NCBI RefSeq assembly: GCF_030445035.2 | Contig: NC_080694.1 | Location: 71,749,147-71,813,146, forward strand | Origin: Dasypus novemcinctus | Taxonomy: Eukaryota; Chordata; Mammalia; Cingulata; Dasypodidae | DNA length: 64,000 nucleotides | Reading direction: 5' to 3' | Shown: positions 60,901 through 64,000 of the stretch, piece after piece | How the letters are laid out: each line of letters starts with the position of its first letter | Position numbering within the stretch: the first letter of the stretch is position 1 | Notes under the pieces: model-generated | What the model saw: only the letters and a program-made list of their open reading frames with translations | The model's database searches: none | Told to the model about the DNA's origin: nothing | Position numbers and translations under genes: made by a program

Positions 60901-63895
60901 TGAAGCAAGCCTGGTACTGAAGGGCAAATTTGATATGATCTCACTGATATGAATTAAGGAAATTGAGTAGACTCACAGTGCTAGAGTCTGGAAGACTGGT
61001 TTCAGGAAATAGAAAGGGAGAAGAAGGTTGTGAACCAATGCCCATACGGGAAAATCTATGCTAAGTTGGAAGTGTGGAGTTTATGCAGTGGAAGGGCATG
61101 ACAATGGTGCAGTGATACTATTGGGTTAGGCAGTGCAGGTACGTCAAGGGGGTAGAATGTGGAGGAGGCATTGGACTGTACATGTGACTTGGGTGGAGGG
61201 ATGGGGGAGGGAGCAAGTGAACACTGGGGATTGGTGAGTATGTGACTGAAACTACAATGGGGTAGAATGTGGAGGAGGCATTGGACTGTACATGTGACTT
61301 GGGTGGAGGGATGGGGGAGGGAGCAAGTGAACACTGGGGATTGGTGAGTATGTGACTGAAACTACAATGTTGGGAATGTTCTTTTGGGAATAGACAAAGG
61401 AAGGGTTACTGGTTCAGGATGTTGGATGTGAGAGGCATTTGGGACAGGGCACAATATGCGCTGGTGTCTAGGGACTTTGTGAATGATCACCTTGACATAG
61501 TGTGATATATCAGTGAGTGGAGACACATATAATGAGCAGGAAGGTGTTGGACTCCCATCCTGTCAAGGCCTACTATGTTCTCAAATACAGGTGCCCAGGT
61601 ATCTCAAGAGCATGGGCAGGGCTAAATAGGGAAGGGCAGACTAGTATGCCAAGACCTTACTGTTTTTGCAAGTAACTATGAATCTGGTCCTGCAAAGAGT
61701 GAAGCCTGATGATTGCTGAAGTTTCCAGGGGGAGTGGAAGGGAGGAATAGAATAGATGGAACAGGCAGCATTTTGAGGGTGAGGGAAATGTTCTACATGA
61801 TATTACAGTGATGGATACAGGCCATGTTATGTTTCATAAAAATTTATAAAAGTGTATGGTCAAAAATGTAAACCATAATATAAACCTCTGACCATGGTTC
61901 GTAGATATGTTTCAATATTTGTAAATTGATTATAACAAATGTACCATCTGCATATAAAATGTTATTAATAGAGGAAGGGTGAAAAGGGGAAGGATGTTGG
62001 ATATAGGGGAGACCCATATATTCTGTATTTGACATTGCTATTACCTAAAACCTTTTGGAAGACAAAATGAAAAAAGTAAGACATTGGAGGAATAAATGGA
62101 AGAAAATGTCACTGTACATACAAGACAACAGATCTTACAGTGGTGAAAGGCAAATGTTAAAAAAATAATTTTTATTAATTTTTAAAAATATTTGTACTTT
62201 GTTTCCTATTTTTAAAGCTATCATTATTATTTCATTTTCTTATTAATTGTATTTTGCTAATTTATTGGCTTCAATTTTGAAGAAGTTTTGGATCACAGAA
62301 GGGTTACAACTGTGATAGTAAAGGACAATCTGTGTGGTGTGTAAGTGAAGGGGGATGTATGGGAGGAGGTTTCCCTGGGCATATGTAAAAGGGATATAAA
62401 TGTGTTCAAATGTTCTTGGGGCATTGTCACAGTAGGTGGAGGTTCACATAATAACCTAAAGAACATTGAATTCCCACCCTGGCGAGATCTGCCACATTCT
62501 CTGATAGAACAGTCAGTATCCCCCAAGTATAGATGCAATTGCTAATGAAGCAGAATGATCCATTGATTGGCCCTTGATATTGACGACTGTGTTTATGAAC
62601 CTTTACTCTTGAAATTGCAACTTAGACTAGTATTGTAGGGTGACTAAGAGTTATAAACTGAGAGCCTCCTTGTTGCTCATATGTGGCCTCTCTAAGCCAA
62701 ATGCAGCATATAAATGCATTAACTTACCCCCAGCATGGGACATGACTCCCAGGGATGAGCCTCCCTGGCCCTGAGGGATTACTACCAAGCATCAGCTGGC
62801 AATGCAACTGGAAAAGGAGCTTGACTAAAAGGGGAAAAGGTAAAGACATTTGAGTTCATATGGCAAGAGACTTCAAAGTGAGTCAGAAGGTCATTCCAGA
62901 GGTCATGCATATGCACAACCCAGAAGGATCTCATTGACTGCCAAATTAGACACTACCCCAAATAGTAAGTCTCCTGTGGGCTCTGGAGACTCCCAGCCAT
63001 AGTGGTCAGGGCAGATAGCTCATGAATTTTGTGCCTTGCCAGCGGGGCTTCCTTTGTGGTTTGTTCTTCCCAGTGTGATAGAATTGGACTCAGTTGTGGT
63101 TTTCCTACATATGGCTCTTCAGTCCATTCTATTTGAAACCATAGTTGGTGCTGGAGTTGGTAAGTATATGCCCAAGAGACTTGAATATTTGGACTGTCCA
63201 TGTGCCAGCTAGGGCCTTAGCCTCAATGGTATTGCAACACCTACTCTTCAGCTCATTGGACTCACCTAGGACAGCTAACAGGGAACTGATGGTGGACAAA
63301 CAACATGCCAAGGAACTGAGAGAGTCTACAACTTCAAGCAAGAGAGTTCTATCCGTTGGCTATATGGGACTAAATCCAACTCTCGGTTAGAAGTGGAATG
63401 GGCATCACCATCCCAGAATCCTCAGGAATGGGGCATGAATTATGAACTACAGGAGACTTACTGGTATTCTACTATGGATTTATTGTGATTCTAGCATGGA
63501 AGAACTTATATCATTGATGTGGAGGCAGTGGCCACTGTAGGTTCTGACATTAAGGAAATGAAAAACAGGTATAATATGGGGGTATTTTTGTATCTTGAGA
63601 ATTGTCATGAATGAAATTGCAGTGACAGATACAGGCCATTATATATCTTGCCATAACCTACAGAATTGTGTGGGAGAGAGTTTAAACTACTATGCAAACT
63701 ATAATCCATACTTAGTGGCAGTGCTTCAAAATGTGTTCATCAATTGCAATGAATGCACCACATTAATGAAGGATGTGGTTAATGGGGAAAATGTGGGCAG
63801 TTTGAGAAGCAGAACATATGGGACCCCGCTATATTTTTTATATAACATTTATGTAATTTCAAAATCATTTTTAATTGAAAATAATTAAATTTTAA
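60901..63895 (+). other. 3' UTR of L1 copy 3
   Basis: Module order as in the other copies: L1 3'-end-like block at about 61845-62060, middle segment about 62270-63600, terminal module 63600-63890. It carries an antisense frame at 63129-63341 (minus) and a sense frame at 63595-63888. Confidence 0.75.
61149..61369. repeat. Perfect 110-bp tandem duplication in L1 copy 3 3' UTR
   Basis: Bases 61149-61259 and 61259-61369 are identical with a period of exactly 110 bases; I found no mismatch. The duplication begins ggtagaatgtggaggaggca and lies within an otherwise old, diverged L1. Confidence 0.95.
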
Positions 63896-64000
63896 AAAAG
63901 AAATAATAGCATACAACAGCCAGCAATCAACCTAGGGTGGTGATTCCTAAACTGCCCATTACAAAGTGATTGCTTGATTTCATACCCAGAGTTTCTCATT
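63896..64000. other. Flank after L1 copy 3
   Basis: Nothing was recognised before the window ends. Confidence 0.4.

Larger units (their letters stand above)
58525..63895 (+). mobile_element. LINE-1 copy 3, older, 5'-truncated
   Basis: It is colinear with the full-length L1 from the RT fingers region to the 3' tail. It is more diverged than the other two copies. It contains a ~100-bp L1 tail inserted at 58613-58712, an ORF2 remnant, a 3' UTR with the same module order, and a perfect 110-bp tandem duplication. A probable target-site duplication (12 of 13 bases) lies at about 58499-58511 and 63898-63910. Confidence 0.88.

Overview
This is a stretch of mammalian nuclear genome. It is AT-rich, has no dense coding capacity, and is filled with LINE-1 copies, tRNA-derived SINEs, MIR and MER5-type fossils and three olfactory-receptor (OR) loci. 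The SINEs at 3003-3375 and 39550-39961, with a tRNA-like A/B box head and an AAATAAATAAATCTTT-type tail, look like the DAS-III family of armadillos. The young L1s end in an unusual ~3 kb 3' UTR. I therefore infer a xenarthran, most likely an armadillo (Dasypus or a close relative). This is recognition from memory, not a database search.

Layout. 1-6415: 3' part of an L1 (ORF2 remnant plus long 3' UTR) split by a DAS-III SINE. 6416-8882: unassigned DNA with a tight hairpin cluster. 8883-9833 (-): the only intact gene, a class II olfactory receptor most like OR family 10, with a splice acceptor just before its ATG. 9840-16270: unassigned DNA with three MIR fossils. 16273-17936: (TA)n and an L1 3' UTR copy. 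17940-21720: ancient antisense L1 carrying a probable solo LTR and a 243-bp young L1 tail. 26541-26800: 50-bp minisatellite. 29848-30727 (-): family 2 OR pseudogene. 35395-38030: ancient L1 scraps. 38150-40275: nested L1 3' ends and DAS SINEs. 42235-42960 (-): another L1 3' UTR copy. 43455-43645: MER5A-like fossil. 44170-45011 (-): second family 2-like OR pseudogene. 45061-54888: a full-length L1 with 14-bp target-site duplications, inserted about 50 bp upstream of that pseudogene and itself hit by a second L1 tail. 55435-56545: two MIRs. 58108-58344: 30-bp minisatellite. 58525-63895: an older L1 with a perfect 110-bp tandem duplication.

How it fits together. The window is a fragment of an OR cluster (one intact, two broken, all on the minus strand) expanded by successive retrotransposition. 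Five insertions are defined by clear target-site duplications, so their order can be read: ancient L1 and MIR first, then the long-3'-UTR L1 lineage, then DAS SINEs and L1 tails nested in it. No L1 copy here can be autonomous.

Most unusual signal. The L1 3' UTR is a tandem composite: an L1 3'-end-like module, a ~1.4 kb segment of unknown origin, then a second L1 3'-end module. The novel segment carries an antisense reading frame, partly hydrophobic, that is recognisable in seven independent copies in this window. A sense frame near the extreme 3' end is recognisable in four copies. I found no complete non-OR cellular gene, RNA gene or CRISPR array.
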